NCBI RefSeq assembly: GCF_004358755.1
Contig: NZ_SMZY01000001.1
Location: forward strand, 248,001-312,000
Direction of reading: 5' to 3'
Length of the DNA stretch: 64,000 nucleotides
Source: Peribacillus frigoritolerans
GTDB lineage: Bacteria; Bacillota; Bacilli; Bacillales; Bacillaceae
The notes under the pieces were generated by a model. It saw only the letters and a list, made by a program, of their open reading frames with translations. It did no database searches and was not told the origin of the DNA. Of the stretch, positions 51,106 through 59,733 are shown piece after piece. A program made the translations under genes and the position numbers. Within the stretch, counting starts at the first letter, position 1. The number at the start of each line of letters is the position of its first letter.

Positions 51106-51250
51106 GAAAAGCGCAAGCGCCCGTTTAGCGCAGGCAGACAGATACGGATCCGTAAAGGCGCTTTTTGCCAATGCTTTCGGATCCGTTCTGGCCGAGGAGC
51201 CTTGAGCGATTCCGCACGCCATCGAAGCGAAAAATTTTATGCTTTCTTAT
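51106..51250 (-). repeat. Palindromic intergenic repeat, copy D (inverted)
   Basis: In reverse orientation it reads CTCCTCGGCCAGAAC, a core, then CTGTCTGCCTGCGCTAAACGGGCGC. The core has CGGATCCG at both ends (51145-51152 and 51178-51185) around GGCGCTTTTTGCC (51157-51169), the reverse complement of the loop 13-mer in copies at 14837 and 29322. An extra conserved left part (51205-51250) is shared with the copy at 58130. Confidence 0.85.
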
Positions 51251-51264
51251 CACTTGAAAACAGG

Positions 51265-51294
51265 AACTTCATCTTCATTGATGAAGTTTTTTTG
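51265..51294 (+). terminator. Terminator after the acyl-CoA dehydrogenase region
   Basis: Stem AACTTCAT / ATGAAGTT with a short loop and T7, about 165 nt past the stop codon and beyond repeat copy D. Confidence 0.8.
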
Positions 51295-51334
51295 ACTAAT
51301 TTTTGAAAAATAGCCCAACTTATACAATAAGTCT

Positions 51335-51362
51335 TTTACTTCCACAAATTTTAAAGTAAAAT
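51335..51362 (+). promoter_or_regulatory. Candidate promoter of cccA
   Basis: TTTACT (51335-51340), 16-nt spacer and TAAAAT (51357-51362), about 60 nt before the start. Confidence 0.5.
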
Positions 51363-51425
51363 AGAGATTGTTTAAATCTATCGTTTACCTGCATTTCAAG
51401 ATTTTTACATAGGGGAGGTTACATA

Positions 51426-51788
51426 ATGAATCGCAATCCACTAATTCCATTTGCTTTAGTTGCCGTAATCGGAATCGGCCTTATGTTTTTCTTATCTATT
51501 AAAGGGCTCGGCGATATGAAAGAAATGGCTGGAGAAGGAAAAGAGGAAGATAAATCGGGAGAAGTTGCAAACGCTTCACCAGAGGAAATCTACAAGCAAA
51601 GCTGTGTTTCTTGTCATGGCGAGAATTACGAAGGCGGTGCGGGTCCTGCTCTTAAAGGGGCTGGGGACAGGCTCGGCGTTGACGGAATTAAAGAAACGAT
51701 TAAAAATGGACGCGGAAACATGCCGGCCGGTTTAGTTCCTGATGAAAAACTGGACGAGATGGCAGAATGGGTTTCTAAAATCAAATAG
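51426..51788 (+). CDS. cccA: Membrane-anchored cytochrome c-550
   Basis: A 120-residue small cytochrome c. An N-terminal helix (about residues 6-24) anchors it. An acidic linker leads to the heme domain with C60-V-S-C63-H64, and Met 99 (GNMP) is the likely sixth ligand. It carries electrons on the outer membrane face, probably to the caa3 oxidase. GGGGAGG precedes the ATG. In B. subtilis cccA also lies after sigA. Confidence 0.95.
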   Translation: MNRNPLIPFALVAVIGIGLMFFLSIKGLGDMKEMAGEGKEEDKSGEVANASPEEIYKQSCVSCHGENYEGGAGPALKGAGDRLGVDGIKETIKNGRGNMPAGLVPDEKLDEMAEWVSKIK

Positions 51789-51836
51789 TTTTACACGAAA
51801 GAAACTTAAATATGGATCGTTCCATTTAAACGAAAA

Positions 51837-51870
51837 CGAAAAGTCCTTTGCATCTGCGGAGGACTTTTCT
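51837..51870 (+). terminator. Terminator after cccA
   Basis: Stem AAAAGTCCT / AGGACTTTT with a 12-nt loop, followed by CTTATTAT. Confidence 0.7.
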
Positions 51871-51921
51871 TATTATATAGAGAGACCGAATTAAAAGTAC
51901 ATAAGAATGTGGTGGTTTAGA

Positions 51922-52635
51922 ATGAATGAAGTGAATTTATCAAACAGGCTAAAAACGGTAGCTGATTATATACCAAAGAATGCTGTACTGGCAGACATCG
52001 GTTCTGATCATGCTTACTTGCCCTGCTACGCCCTTTTAAACGGTTTGGCAGCTTCGGCTGTTGCCGGGGAAGTCGTTCAGGGACCGTTTCAGTCTGCGAA
52101 GAAGCAAGTCCAAAAAAGCGGCCTAGAGGATGTCATATCGGTTCGTTTAGGAAGCGGGCTGGATGTCATTGATCCTAATGAAGTAACGTGCATCACTATT
52201 GCAGGAATGGGCGGAGCATTGATTGAAAAAATCCTTGAAGCCGGAAAAGAAAAATTAGCTGGAGTAGAGAGACTGATCCTTCAGCCCAACATTCATGCAC
52301 ATCATGTAAGAAAATGGCTGCTTGGCAACGGCTGGGAACTGATAAATGAAGAGATATTGGAAGAAGACGGAAAAATCTATGAGATTCTTATTGCTGAAAA
52401 GGGTGAAGCAAAAGCTCCATATCAGCATACAGCCTTGCAAAAAGGCTTGCTTGTCGGTCCTTTTTTGATGGAAGAGAAAACAGAACCGTTCCTTAAGAAA
52501 TGGGCGCAGGAAATTGAGCATAACAGACGGATATTAACTAGTATAGAAAGTGCGGCATTGAGCCCGGGGAATGAAGCTAAGAAAAAAGAACTGAATGATT
52601 TGATTGAAATGCTTGAGGAGGTTACAAGGAAATGA
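51922..52635 (+). CDS. trmK: tRNA (adenine-22-N1)-methyltransferase TrmK
   Basis: A 237-residue SAM enzyme (YqfN) that makes m1A22 in tRNAs. The SAM motif LADIGSDHAYLP is near residue 30 and the catalytic-loop motif TIAGMGG near 95. The C-terminal helical part is a coiled coil. ATG at 51922 is chosen for agreement with known N-termini. Overlaps yqfO by 4 nt. Confidence 0.93.
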   Translation: MNEVNLSNRLKTVADYIPKNAVLADIGSDHAYLPCYALLNGLAASAVAGEVVQGPFQSAKKQVQKSGLEDVISVRLGSGLDVIDPNEVTCITIAGMGGALIEKILEAGKEKLAGVERLILQPNIHAHHVRKWLLGNGWELINEEILEEDGKIYEILIAEKGEAKAPYQHTALQKGLLVGPFLMEEKTEPFLKKWAQEIEHNRRILTSIESAALSPGNEAKKKELNDLIEMLEEVTRK

Positions 52636-53753
52636 GCAAAATACCTAACGGCTTTGAAATCATCCAATTGTTCGAATCGTTTTCGAAAAAAGAATATGCC
52701 ATGGAAGGCGATAAGATTGGCCTGCAAATAGGAACTTTGAATAAACCTATTCATGGCGTATTAATCGCCCTCGATGTTCTGGGTGAAGTAGTTGATGAAG
52801 CAATCGAAAAAAATGCGAATTTAATTATCGCTCATCATCCGCCAATATTCCGTCCGCTTAACAACCTGGCGACGGATCAGCCGGGGGGCGCACTGCTTGA
52901 AAAGTGCATTAAACATGACATTGCTGTTTACGCAGCACATACCAATTTAGATGTTGCTGCAGGCGGTGTGAATGATTTACTTGCAGAAGCTCTGCAGCTG
53001 ACAGACACAGAGGTCCTTGCTGACACCTATCAGGAGGAATTGAAGAAGCTGGTCGTCTATGTACCAAAAGATCATGCGGCCGATCTCAGGGCTGTTCTGG
53101 GGCAATCAGGTGCAGGCCATATTGGAATGTACAGTCATTGTACATTTTCATCAAATGGAACGGGAAGCTTTCGTCCTCTTGATGGAACAGATCCTTATAT
53201 AGGTCAATCAGGGAAAATTGAGTTTGTAGAAGAAGAGAGAATTGAAACGATCATTCCGGCAAGCAAGCAGCGAAAGATTGTTTCCGCTATGCTGAAAGCG
53301 CACCCTTATGAGGAACCTGCATTTGATCTTTTTCCAGTTGAAGGGCACGACAAGGCTTTAGGATTAGGGCGTATAGGTTTGCTTGGAAATGAGATGTCTT
53401 TAACTGAATTTGCAGAGCATGTGAAAAAGCAGCTTGATGTTCCTTGTGTAAGAATGGTAGGGAATAAGGATGCAAAGGTGCGGAAAGTTGCTGTTCTTGG
53501 AGGAGACGGAAATAAATACATCCACCAGGCAAAACGCAAAGGAGCCGATGTCTATGTTACCGGGGACCTTTATTATCATGTAGCTCATGATGCCATGGTG
53601 ATGGGCTTAAATGTGATTGATCCGGGTCACAATGTAGAGAAAGTCATGAAAAAAGGGGTAACAGATCTGCTGCTTTCTATGTGTGAAGAAAAGAAATTTG
53701 AGGTTAGTATCTTCCCTTCAGAAATTCATACAGATCCATTTACATTTGTATAA
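52632..53753 (+). CDS. yqfO: Nif3-like dinuclear metal centre protein YqfO
   Basis: A 373-residue Nif3/NIF3L1 family protein with a dinuclear metal site; ligands include IIAHHPPIF and the late VTGDLYYHVAHDA and GLNVIDPGH. A YqfO/CutA-like domain (about 125-230) is inserted in the middle, as in Bacillus members. Often found after trmK; GTP cyclohydrolase-like activity has been suggested for relatives but is not settled. Overlap ATGA with trmK. Confidence 0.92.
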   Translation: MSKIPNGFEIIQLFESFSKKEYAMEGDKIGLQIGTLNKPIHGVLIALDVLGEVVDEAIEKNANLIIAHHPPIFRPLNNLATDQPGGALLEKCIKHDIAVYAAHTNLDVAAGGVNDLLAEALQLTDTEVLADTYQEELKKLVVYVPKDHAADLRAVLGQSGAGHIGMYSHCTFSSNGTGSFRPLDGTDPYIGQSGKIEFVEEERIETIIPASKQRKIVSAMLKAHPYEEPAFDLFPVEGHDKALGLGRIGLLGNEMSLTEFAEHVKKQLDVPCVRMVGNKDAKVRKVAVLGGDGNKYIHQAKRKGADVYVTGDLYYHVAHDAMVMGLNVIDPGHNVEKVMKKGVTDLLLSMCEEKKFEVSIFPSEIHTDPFTFV

Positions 53754-53755
53754 CA

Positions 53756-53793
53756 TAAAAAACCGCTGGAGTTGATTACCAGCGGTTTTGTTT
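53756..53793. terminator. Terminator between yqfO and ispH
   Basis: Stem AAAACCGCTGG / CCAGCGGTTTT with a 10-nt loop and A/T runs on both sides, suited to both converging genes. Confidence 0.85.
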
Positions 53794-53798
53794 GAACT

Positions 53799-54743
53799 TT
53801 ATTTGACTGCTTTAACTTTCGGCAGTATTTTTTGAAGAGGAACATTGTGCTGGATGTTCCATGTCAGCGTATTTTCCGGATCGTACTTTTCAAGGAATTG
53901 AATGACTTCTTTTGTAATAGGCGTAGGAGTTGAGGCGCCGGCAGTAATGGCAACTTTTTTAACACCTTCAAACCATTCAAGCTTCAGTTCGCTTATATCT
54001 GATATTCTGTAGGCTTTTGTTCCTGCTATTTCTTCAGAAACCTGTGCAAGCCGGTTTGAGTTGTTGCTCTTTGGATCCCCAACGACAATCGTAAGGTCAG
54101 CATCTTTTGCCTGCTCTGCAACAGCTTCCTGCCGAACTTGGGTAGCCAGGCAAATCTCCTGATGATATTCTACATGCGGATACTTTTCTTTCACGCGCTC
54201 CATGATGTCATAAACATCCCATTGACTCATAGTCGTCTGATTCGTGACGACAATTTTATCGTTTTGGAAAGTAAGAGCATCAACATCTTCTTCTGTTTCC
54301 ACTAAATGGACAATGTCAGGCGCTACCCCGACAGCCCCTTCAGGCTCAGGATGCGACTTTTTCCCAATATAGATAACATGATAGCCTGAAGCTTTTTTTT
54401 CACGAATTAAATCATGTGTTTTTGTCACATCGGGGCATGTGGCATCAAGCGTAATGAGACCTTTCTCAGAAGCGATTTTTCTGACTTCCGGAGAAACACC
54501 GTGGGCTGTAAAAATAACGGTGCCGCTTTCTACTTTTTCAAGTATTTCCATGCGGTTGCTGCCATCCAATGTAATAATGCCTTCTTCTTCAAAAGCGTCA
54601 GTAACGTGTTTATTGTGAACAATCATGCCCAAAATATAAATAGGCCTTGGCAAAGTTTTATCTAAAGCGGCATTCTTTGCAATAACCATGGCATCAACGA
54701 CGCCATAGCAATATCCCCGCGGTGCAATCTTAATAACTTCCAT
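53799..54743 (-). CDS. ispH: 4-hydroxy-3-methylbut-2-enyl diphosphate reductase
   Basis: A 314-residue iron-sulfur enzyme, last step of the MEP isoprenoid pathway. The cluster ligands are Cys 12 (RGYCYGV), Cys 103 (DATCPDV) and Cys 198 (EICLAT). His 43, His 81 and His 131 line the active site. Start ATG with AGGAGG 8 nt upstream. The previous pathway enzyme, ispG, is at the right edge of the window on the same strand. Confidence 0.96.
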   Translation of the reverse strand: MEVIKIAPRGYCYGVVDAMVIAKNAALDKTLPRPIYILGMIVHNKHVTDAFEEEGIITLDGSNRMEILEKVESGTVIFTAHGVSPEVRKIASEKGLITLDATCPDVTKTHDLIREKKASGYHVIYIGKKSHPEPEGAVGVAPDIVHLVETEEDVDALTFQNDKIVVTNQTTMSQWDVYDIMERVKEKYPHVEYHQEICLATQVRQEAVAEQAKDADLTIVVGDPKSNNSNRLAQVSEEIAGTKAYRISDISELKLEWFEGVKKVAITAGASTPTPITKEVIQFLEKYDPENTLTWNIQHNVPLQKILPKVKAVK

Positions 54744-54779
54744 AAAAGGATCCTCCTAGAGAGAAGTTCGAGAGAAAAT

Positions 54780-54811
54780 ATAAAAAAGCCAAAGAAAAGG
54801 CTTTTGGCTCT
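54780..54811 (-). terminator. Terminator of yqfQ (minus strand)
   Basis: On the minus strand AGCCAAA and TTTGGCT pair around a GCCTTTTC-type loop and are followed by T6, between yqfQ and ispH. Confidence 0.75.
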
Positions 54812-54863
54812 CGTAATCTCTTATTATTATAGCGGAGACTGCAGAAGAATACAAAGAAGAATG

Positions 54864-55547
54864 TCAGATATAAAGCTTTGGAGCAGATGCGCCTTTTACA
54901 GCTGGTGCTTTTACCTGTTCTTCTTTTACTGCTGCCTTAGGCGGGCTGGTGACAGATGTGTCTGCATCAAACGGTGCAGCACTTGAAACTTCAGCAGAGG
55001 TATTTTCTGCATTTGATTCTGTGCTTTCCGCGTCGCCTGATCCTCCGCCTTTTAATTCACTGTAAATTTTAATCATGGCAGGAAGGTTTCTGACCAGAGG
55101 CCCATATTGCTGAACCATTGGCGTGACTTGCTGAGCCATCCCCAGAACTTTTTGTACGTTTCCAAGCATGCTGGATAAATTGGCGGGATTGGTTATTCCC
55201 TGCAGACCCTGTGCTGCATTGGCAGCACTTGCGGCGCCTTGGCCGCCGCCAGGAAGAAATCTTGAGAGAATGCCCCTAATGCCGCCTCCTCTTCCCATTG
55301 CCTGCTGACCAAATTGCTGTCCGAATTGCTGCGCGCCAAACTGCTGTCCGCCAAATCCCGGCGGTCCAAACTGTGATGAAAAGGGGCCCATTTGCTGTCC
55401 GAACGGCTGGAAGGAACGAGGCGGTCCAAATCCCCGGGCTTGCTGATTTCCAAAAGACTGGTTTGAAAACGGCTGACCGCCCATTTGCATTCTTTGAGGC
55501 TGGAATCCTCTAGAAGGCATTGGAGGCATAGGTCTTTGCTGAAACAT
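54864..55547 (-). CDS. yqfQ: YqfQ/VrrA family protein
   Basis: A 227-residue low-complexity protein. The N-terminal third is rich in Gln, Gly, Phe and Pro, with FGxQ repeats (FGGQQ, FGAQQ, FGQQ, FGQQ at about residues 65-82). Next come a short conserved part (about 90-170, with IRGILSRFLPGG and NLSSMLGNVQKVLGMAQQ) and a Ser/Glu/Ala tail. The B. anthracis homologue VrrA holds a well-known variable-number tandem repeat. A spore or coat role is suspected. AGGAGG precedes the ATG. Confidence 0.85.
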   Translation of the reverse strand: MFQQRPMPPMPSRGFQPQRMQMGGQPFSNQSFGNQQARGFGPPRSFQPFGQQMGPFSSQFGPPGFGGQQFGAQQFGQQFGQQAMGRGGGIRGILSRFLPGGGQGAASAANAAQGLQGITNPANLSSMLGNVQKVLGMAQQVTPMVQQYGPLVRNLPAMIKIYSELKGGGSGDAESTESNAENTSAEVSSAAPFDADTSVTSPPKAAVKEEQVKAPAVKGASAPKLYI

Positions 55548-55901
55548 GATGATCCTCCTTTTAAACTAACGCGTATACTACCTACACAATATGCAGCATC
55601 AGCTTAAAATGTTTGCGCGTCTGAAAGAATAGGCGGAATCGATTGGAGTTTTTCTCTAATATCGTATATAATGTTTTGATGGACAACCGTGTCTTATTTT
55701 TTGGCTGTTATTGCAAGAATTGTTGTAATTCGCAAAATGAATAGTTCCCTTCCTTTATTAGAGAACTGTGCTCTTTTCTAATATAGTGTTATAAATGAAA
55801 CCTTTTGCCGGGACAAAACTCTCAGGGTTAACACCCGAAAAACAGCAAGGTCTTAGAATAGAGCCTATTTTATTAATTTACTCATCAAGGAGATGATGAA
55901 C
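55548..55901. other. Divergent intergenic region between yqfQ and cshB
   Basis: About 350 nt. The left edge holds the yqfQ ribosome binding site; the right edge holds AAGGAG for cshB. The part from about 55765 to 55870 looks like a structured leader: AGAG...CTCT arms near 55760-55776, GGGT...ACCC arms at 55828-55842, and an AAACTCTCAGG string near 55818. I could not match it to a known riboswitch class. No gene seen. Confidence 0.45.
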
Positions 55902-57218
55902 ATGGAACAAACTAAGTTCACTCAGTTTCCATTTAAGCCTTTTATTATAGATGCTGTCAAAGCGCTGGGTTTTTATGAACCGACTGAAATACAAGCACGC
56001 TTATTCCCTTCACTATTAAAAGGGGAAACAGCTATAGGACAATCACAAACAGGCACAGGGAAAACACATGCTTATTTATTGCCTCTTATTCACAGGATTG
56101 ATCCCTCAAATAAAAACGTACAAGTTGTGATTACCGCCCCTACAAGAGAACTGGCCAATCAAATTTATCAGGATGCCTTGCATGTTCTTAAATTTGCACC
56201 GGAAAATGAAACGATTTCGGCTAAATGTTTTATTGGCGGAACTGACAAGCAGCGCACAATTGATAAACTGAAAAGCCAGCCTCAGCTTGTCATCGGAACG
56301 CCGGGAAGAATCAAGGATTTAATTGCTGAAAAAGCTCTTTTTGTTCATCAGGCTAAAGCATTAGTTGTTGATGAAGCAGACCTCATGCTTGATATGGGAT
56401 TCATTGAAGATGTTGATAAAATTGGCGGAAATATGCCCGAAAAACTTCAAATCCTTGTTTTTTCAGCTACAATTCCTGAAAAATTAAAGCCTTTCCTGAA
56501 AAAATATATGGAAAACCCTAAATTTACTCACGTTGCTCCAAAGCAGGCAACAGCGAAAAAAATCAAGCACGTATTAGTGCCTTTGCGACACCGTAATAAA
56601 ACAAATCTTTTATTTGAAATGCTGAAAAACTACAACCCTTATTTAGCTATTGTTTTCACAAATACAAAGAAAAAAGCGGATGAGGTAGCGGACGGACTGA
56701 TTGCTAAAGGCTTTAAAGTCGGACGCATTCACGGCGATCTATCACCAAGAGACCGCAAAAAAATGATGAAGCAAATTAATGATCTTGATTATCAGTATGT
56801 TGTAGCAACAGATCTTGCTTCAAGAGGCATTGATATCGACGGAGTAAGCCACGTTATTAATTTTGAGCTCCCAAGTGATCTTGATTTTTACATTCACCGT
56901 GTGGGACGTACTGGACGTGCAGATTATTCCGGTATTGCAGCAACGATCTATGAGCCGGCAAATGAAGATGCGTTAATTACCCTTGAAAAATTAGGGATTG
57001 AATTTGAAAATCAGGACCTTGTAAACGGCGAGTGGAAAAAAGTCGAGGACCGCAAACGCAGACAAAAACGCGTAAGACCTTCAGATGGCGTCGATCAGAT
57101 GGCAAAAAGCAAGGTTAGAAAACCAAAAGGTGTAAAACCGGGATACAAAAAGAAACTGACGAGAGAAATGGACGAAATTAAAAAACGTCAAAGAAGATTG
57201 AATCAAAAGCGCAAGTAG
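55902..57218 (+). CDS. cshB: DEAD-box ATP-dependent RNA helicase CshB
   Basis: A 438-residue helicase (YqfR) that unwinds structured RNA, important in the cold with Csp proteins. Motif I SQTGTGKT near residue 50, motif II DEAD ([10 protein letters not shown]) near 158, SAT and motif [11 protein letters not shown] are all present. The basic C-terminal tail binds RNA. ATG at 55902 lies 10 nt after AAGGAG; ATG at 55893 or 55896 is too close. Confidence 0.94.
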   Translation: MEQTKFTQFPFKPFIIDAVKALGFYEPTEIQARLFPSLLKGETAIGQSQTGTGKTHAYLLPLIHRIDPSNKNVQVVITAPTRELANQIYQDALHVLKFAPENETISAKCFIGGTDKQRTIDKLKSQPQLVIGTPGRIKDLIAEKALFVHQAKALVVDEADLMLDMGFIEDVDKIGGNMPEKLQILVFSATIPEKLKPFLKKYMENPKFTHVAPKQATAKKIKHVLVPLRHRNKTNLLFEMLKNYNPYLAIVFTNTKKKADEVADGLIAKGFKVGRIHGDLSPRDRKKMMKQINDLDYQYVVATDLASRGIDIDGVSHVINFELPSDLDFYIHRVGRTGRADYSGIAATIYEPANEDALITLEKLGIEFENQDLVNGEWKKVEDRKRRQKRVRPSDGVDQMAKSKVRKPKGVKPGYKKKLTREMDEIKKRQRRLNQKRK

Positions 57219-57229
57219 GGGGAGAAGAG

Positions 57230-58126
57230 ATGCTGAAAATAGGATCACATGTATCAATGAGCGGGAAAAAGATGCTGCTTGCTGCAAGTGAGGAAGCAGT
57301 ATCTTACGGTGCGAATACGTTCATGATCTATACGGGAGCACCTCAGAATACTAGACGTAAAAAAATTGAAGAGCTGAATATTGAAGCCGGACAGGCCCAT
57401 ATGCGGGAAAATGGGATTGTTGATATAGTTGTTCATGCACCTTATATCATCAATATCGGCAATACCACAAACCCTGCAACCTTTGAACTTGGCGTGCAAT
57501 TTTTGCGGTCTGAAATGGACAGGTCGCATGCTCTTGGAGCAAAACAAATTGTCCTGCATCCAGGTGCTCATGTTGGAGCGGGTTCTGAAATAGGCATAAA
57601 AAAAATCATTGAAGGACTCAATGAAGTTCTAGATAGAGAAGAAAATGTTCAAATTGCTCTTGAGACAATGGCCGGAAAAGGCTCTGAGTGCGGCCGTTCT
57701 TTTGAAGAACTCGCACAGATCATTGATGGTGTCACTCATAATGAGCACCTTTCCGTTTGCTTTGATACGTGCCATACACATGATGCCGGATATGATATTA
57801 TTAATGATTTTGATGGTGTCCTGCAGCAATTTGACACTATTATCGGTTTGGACAGGCTGAAGGTGCTTCACATTAATGACAGCAAAAATATCTCTGGAGC
57901 CCGCAAGGACCGCCATGAAAACATTGGATTTGGCCATATCGGATTTAAAGCATTAAATAACATCGTTCATCATCCCGAGCTTGCGGATGTGCCAAAAATT
58001 CTTGAAACTCCATATGTAGGTGAAGATAAAAAAGATAAAAAACCGCCATATCAATTTGAGATTGATATGCTGCGCGGCAAAGAATTCAATCCTGATCTTT
58101 TAGACCTGATCCGCAATCAGGGATAA
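57230..58126 (+). CDS. nfo: Endonuclease IV (AP endonuclease)
   Basis: A 298-residue three-zinc TIM-barrel nuclease that cuts at abasic sites. Zinc motifs: [45 protein letters not shown] and the HENIGFG part with VLHINDSKN before it. In B. subtilis the gene (yqfS) is expressed in the forespore under SigG and protects spore DNA. GGGGGAG precedes the ATG; it follows cshB by 11 nt. Confidence 0.96.
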   Translation: MLKIGSHVSMSGKKMLLAASEEAVSYGANTFMIYTGAPQNTRRKKIEELNIEAGQAHMRENGIVDIVVHAPYIINIGNTTNPATFELGVQFLRSEMDRSHALGAKQIVLHPGAHVGAGSEIGIKKIIEGLNEVLDREENVQIALETMAGKGSECGRSFEELAQIIDGVTHNEHLSVCFDTCHTHDAGYDIINDFDGVLQQFDTIIGLDRLKVLHINDSKNISGARKDRHENIGFGHIGFKALNNIVHHPELADVPKILETPYVGEDKKDKKPPYQFEIDMLRGKEFNPDLLDLIRNQG

Positions 58127-58129
58127 GTA

Positions 58130-58210
58130 AAGCGCAAGCGCCCGTTCCGGCTAAGGAGTTGTTGGACGACTCCGCGTGCCATCAATGCGGAAAATTTTAT
58201 ACTTTCTTAC
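58130..58210 (-). repeat. Palindromic intergenic repeat, copy E (core missing)
   Basis: In reverse orientation it reads CTCCTTAGCCGGAAC directly followed by GGGCGCTTGCGCTT. The palindromic core and most of the right flank are gone, with AAC present at both deletion edges in the intact copies. The outer part (58180-58210) matches copy D, including AAAATTTTATRCTTTCTTA. Confidence 0.75.
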
Positions 58211-58220
58211 AACTTAAAAA

Positions 58221-58252
58221 AGAAAGCTGTCGGAGCAAATCGACAGCTTTTT
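58221..58252. terminator. Terminator between nfo and yqfT
   Basis: Stem AAAGCTGTCG / CGACAGCTTT with an 8-nt loop; T-run on the plus strand and a shorter T stretch on the minus strand. Confidence 0.85.
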
Positions 58253-58505
58253 ATCCTATAAATTGCTGAAACAATTGGTTCACTTGCTGCGCTGTGGCAG
58301 GCGAAGTAATGGCAGCTATCTTTTTTAATAGGCGGATTCGCTCAGCATCATCAAAAATATTAATGTTTTTGCCCCGGATGATTCTCACGATTTGCTGAGC
58401 CTGGGTTCTGTCAATGGCAAGGCTGTTCTGCTTAGCAAGCTGAAGCAATCCATCAGCATCCAATGAGTTGAGTTTCTGGTTGACAATCTTCTGAAATAGT
58501 ATCAC
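58251..58505 (-). CDS. yqfT: DUF2624 family protein YqfT
   Basis: An 84-residue protein of the YqfT/DUF2624 family; function unknown. It is mostly helical, with IVRIIRGKNINIFD in the middle and a glutamine-rich end. GTG at 58505 is 7 nt after AGGAGG; the ATG at 58511 would be only 1 nt away and is rejected. Position between nfo and yqfU agrees with B. subtilis. Confidence 0.85.
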   Translation of the reverse strand: MILFQKIVNQKLNSLDADGLLQLAKQNSLAIDRTQAQQIVRIIRGKNINIFDDAERIRLLKKIAAITSPATAQQVNQLFQQFIG

Positions 58506-58588
58506 GTACATACCTCCTTCACCATTCAATGTATGGTGAAGTTTTAAGAAAAGTGCCTAATTTTTAAAAAGACAGGGGGATTATTCAT

Positions 58589-59470
58589 ATGACAAAAAAA
58601 CAGCATAAAAAAGAAAGTACCGGGCGGCTGATCACAAGACTGATTTTGATCATTGCTGGTGCAGCGCTGGCAGCTGTCTCGATTGAGCTGTTCCTTATCC
58701 CCAATCAGATTATTGACGGAGGAATTATCGGAATCTCGCTTATCATTGACCATATTACACCAGACAGTCTGTCATTTATCAATTTCGGAACACTGGTTGT
58801 CCTTTTGAATTTGCCTTTCATGTATTACGGCTATAAGCAAATTGGGAAAACGTTTATGATCTCCTCTATTTTCGGGATTGTCTTTCTGGCAATCATCGAG
58901 AGTATGCTCCATCATGTCGAAGCCTTCACAGCGGAGCCGATTTTAGCAACTGTATTTGGAGGTTTAATTCTTGGTGTAGGTGTAGGATTGGTCATACGAA
59001 ACGGCGGTTCAATGGACGGAACTGAAATTTTAGGCATTTTGCTTACTAAAAAGCTGCCGTTTTCAGTAGGAGAATTTGTGATGTTTATTAACATTTTCAT
59101 TTTTGCCTGGGCAGCATTTGTTTTTGGACCAGAGCAAGCTATGTATTCGGTCATGGCTTACTATATTGCTTTTAAAACGATTGATACAGTTATTCAGGGA
59201 TTAGACGAAACTAAGGCAGTAATTATAGTTTCGGATTACTACGAAGATGTATCTGACGCCATTCTTCAAAGGCTTGGGCGCGGCACCACAAAATTAAAAG
59301 GCAAAGGCGGATATACCGATGACGAAAAAGAAGTCATCTATGTCGTTGTAACAAGGCTTGAAGTAACGAAGTTAAAATCGATTGTCCATGAAATTGATAC
59401 AAATGCCTTTATTACCATAATGAATACACAAGAAACAAAAGGGACGAATTTTAAATCAGCGATCCATTAA
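58589..59470 (+). CDS. yqfU: YitT family membrane protein YqfU
   Basis: A 293-residue protein of the YitT family (UPF0750). Five to six helices occupy residues about 15-200 and a C-terminal DUF2179 domain (about 205-285, [26 protein letters not shown]) follows in the cytosol. Transport is likely, but substrate unknown. AGGGGGA precedes the ATG. Confidence 0.9.
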   Translation: MTKKQHKKESTGRLITRLILIIAGAALAAVSIELFLIPNQIIDGGIIGISLIIDHITPDSLSFINFGTLVVLLNLPFMYYGYKQIGKTFMISSIFGIVFLAIIESMLHHVEAFTAEPILATVFGGLILGVGVGLVIRNGGSMDGTEILGILLTKKLPFSVGEFVMFINIFIFAWAAFVFGPEQAMYSVMAYYIAFKTIDTVIQGLDETKAVIIVSDYYEDVSDAILQRLGRGTTKLKGKGGYTDDEKEVIYVVVTRLEVTKLKSIVHEIDTNAFITIMNTQETKGTNFKSAIH

Positions 59471-59485
59471 TTTCTTATGTGATAA

Positions 59486-59600
59486 GGTTCATTTCGTAAA
59501 CTTTGTTTTTTAAACTAAATGTCAAAAAACCTAAGTGCCTGCAGCGGAAAGCAGCGGGCGACATTTATTATCAAAAACAACAATTTACGAGAAAACAGCC
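59486..59600. repeat. Imperfect inverted-repeat element
   Basis: The left arm (59486-59523) and the right arm (59560-59600) are inverted copies of about 40 bp with some mismatches, sharing TCGTAAA and AAATGTC. The 36-bp centre contains a second palindrome, CTGC...GCAG. It resembles a small non-coding mobile element (MITE- or REP-like). It lies between yqfU and the znuC promoter and differs from the 120-bp repeat family. Confidence 0.65.
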
Positions 59601-59619
59601 TTAGACTAAAACAAGTTTC

Positions 59620-59648
59620 TTGCTCTTTTTACTACAATCTTGTATAAT
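59620..59648 (+). promoter_or_regulatory. SigA-type promoter upstream of znuC
   Basis: TTGCTC (59620-59625), a 17-nt spacer and perfect TATAAT (59643-59648). The expected start point, near 59655, is only a few bases before a hairpin with a T-run. Confidence 0.6.
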
Positions 59649-59660
59649 CTCTATGTTAAA

Positions 59661-59689
59661 AATCAGACATTGGTTTCTGATCTTTTTTT
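59661..59689 (+). terminator. Leader terminator-like hairpin before znuC
   Basis: ATCAGA and TCTGAT arms, 8-nt loop, then CTTTTTTT. It lies between the promoter and znuC, so it may attenuate the zinc operon or end a tiny transcript. Confidence 0.6.
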
Positions 59690-59690
59690 A

Positions 59691-59717
59691 CGATTTTAAA
59701 TCGGAACCATTCTTAAA
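59691..59717 (+). promoter_or_regulatory. Candidate Zur operator region
   Basis: CGATTTTAAATCG (59691-59703) is a perfect palindrome. AAATCGGAACCATT (59698-59711) overlaps it and matches the left part of the B. subtilis Zur box AAATCGTAATnATT at 11 of 13 fixed positions; the right half is poor. Zur is encoded in this operon. Binding is inferred only. Confidence 0.4.
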
Positions 59718-59733
59718 CTAGAAGGTGAAATTA

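Noticed and set aside
55800-55860. Glycine riboswitch before cshB
   Set aside because: Only the AAACTCTCAGG string is present; the GGAGAG arm and the GCCGAAGG core of the aptamer are missing and the gene has no glycine link.
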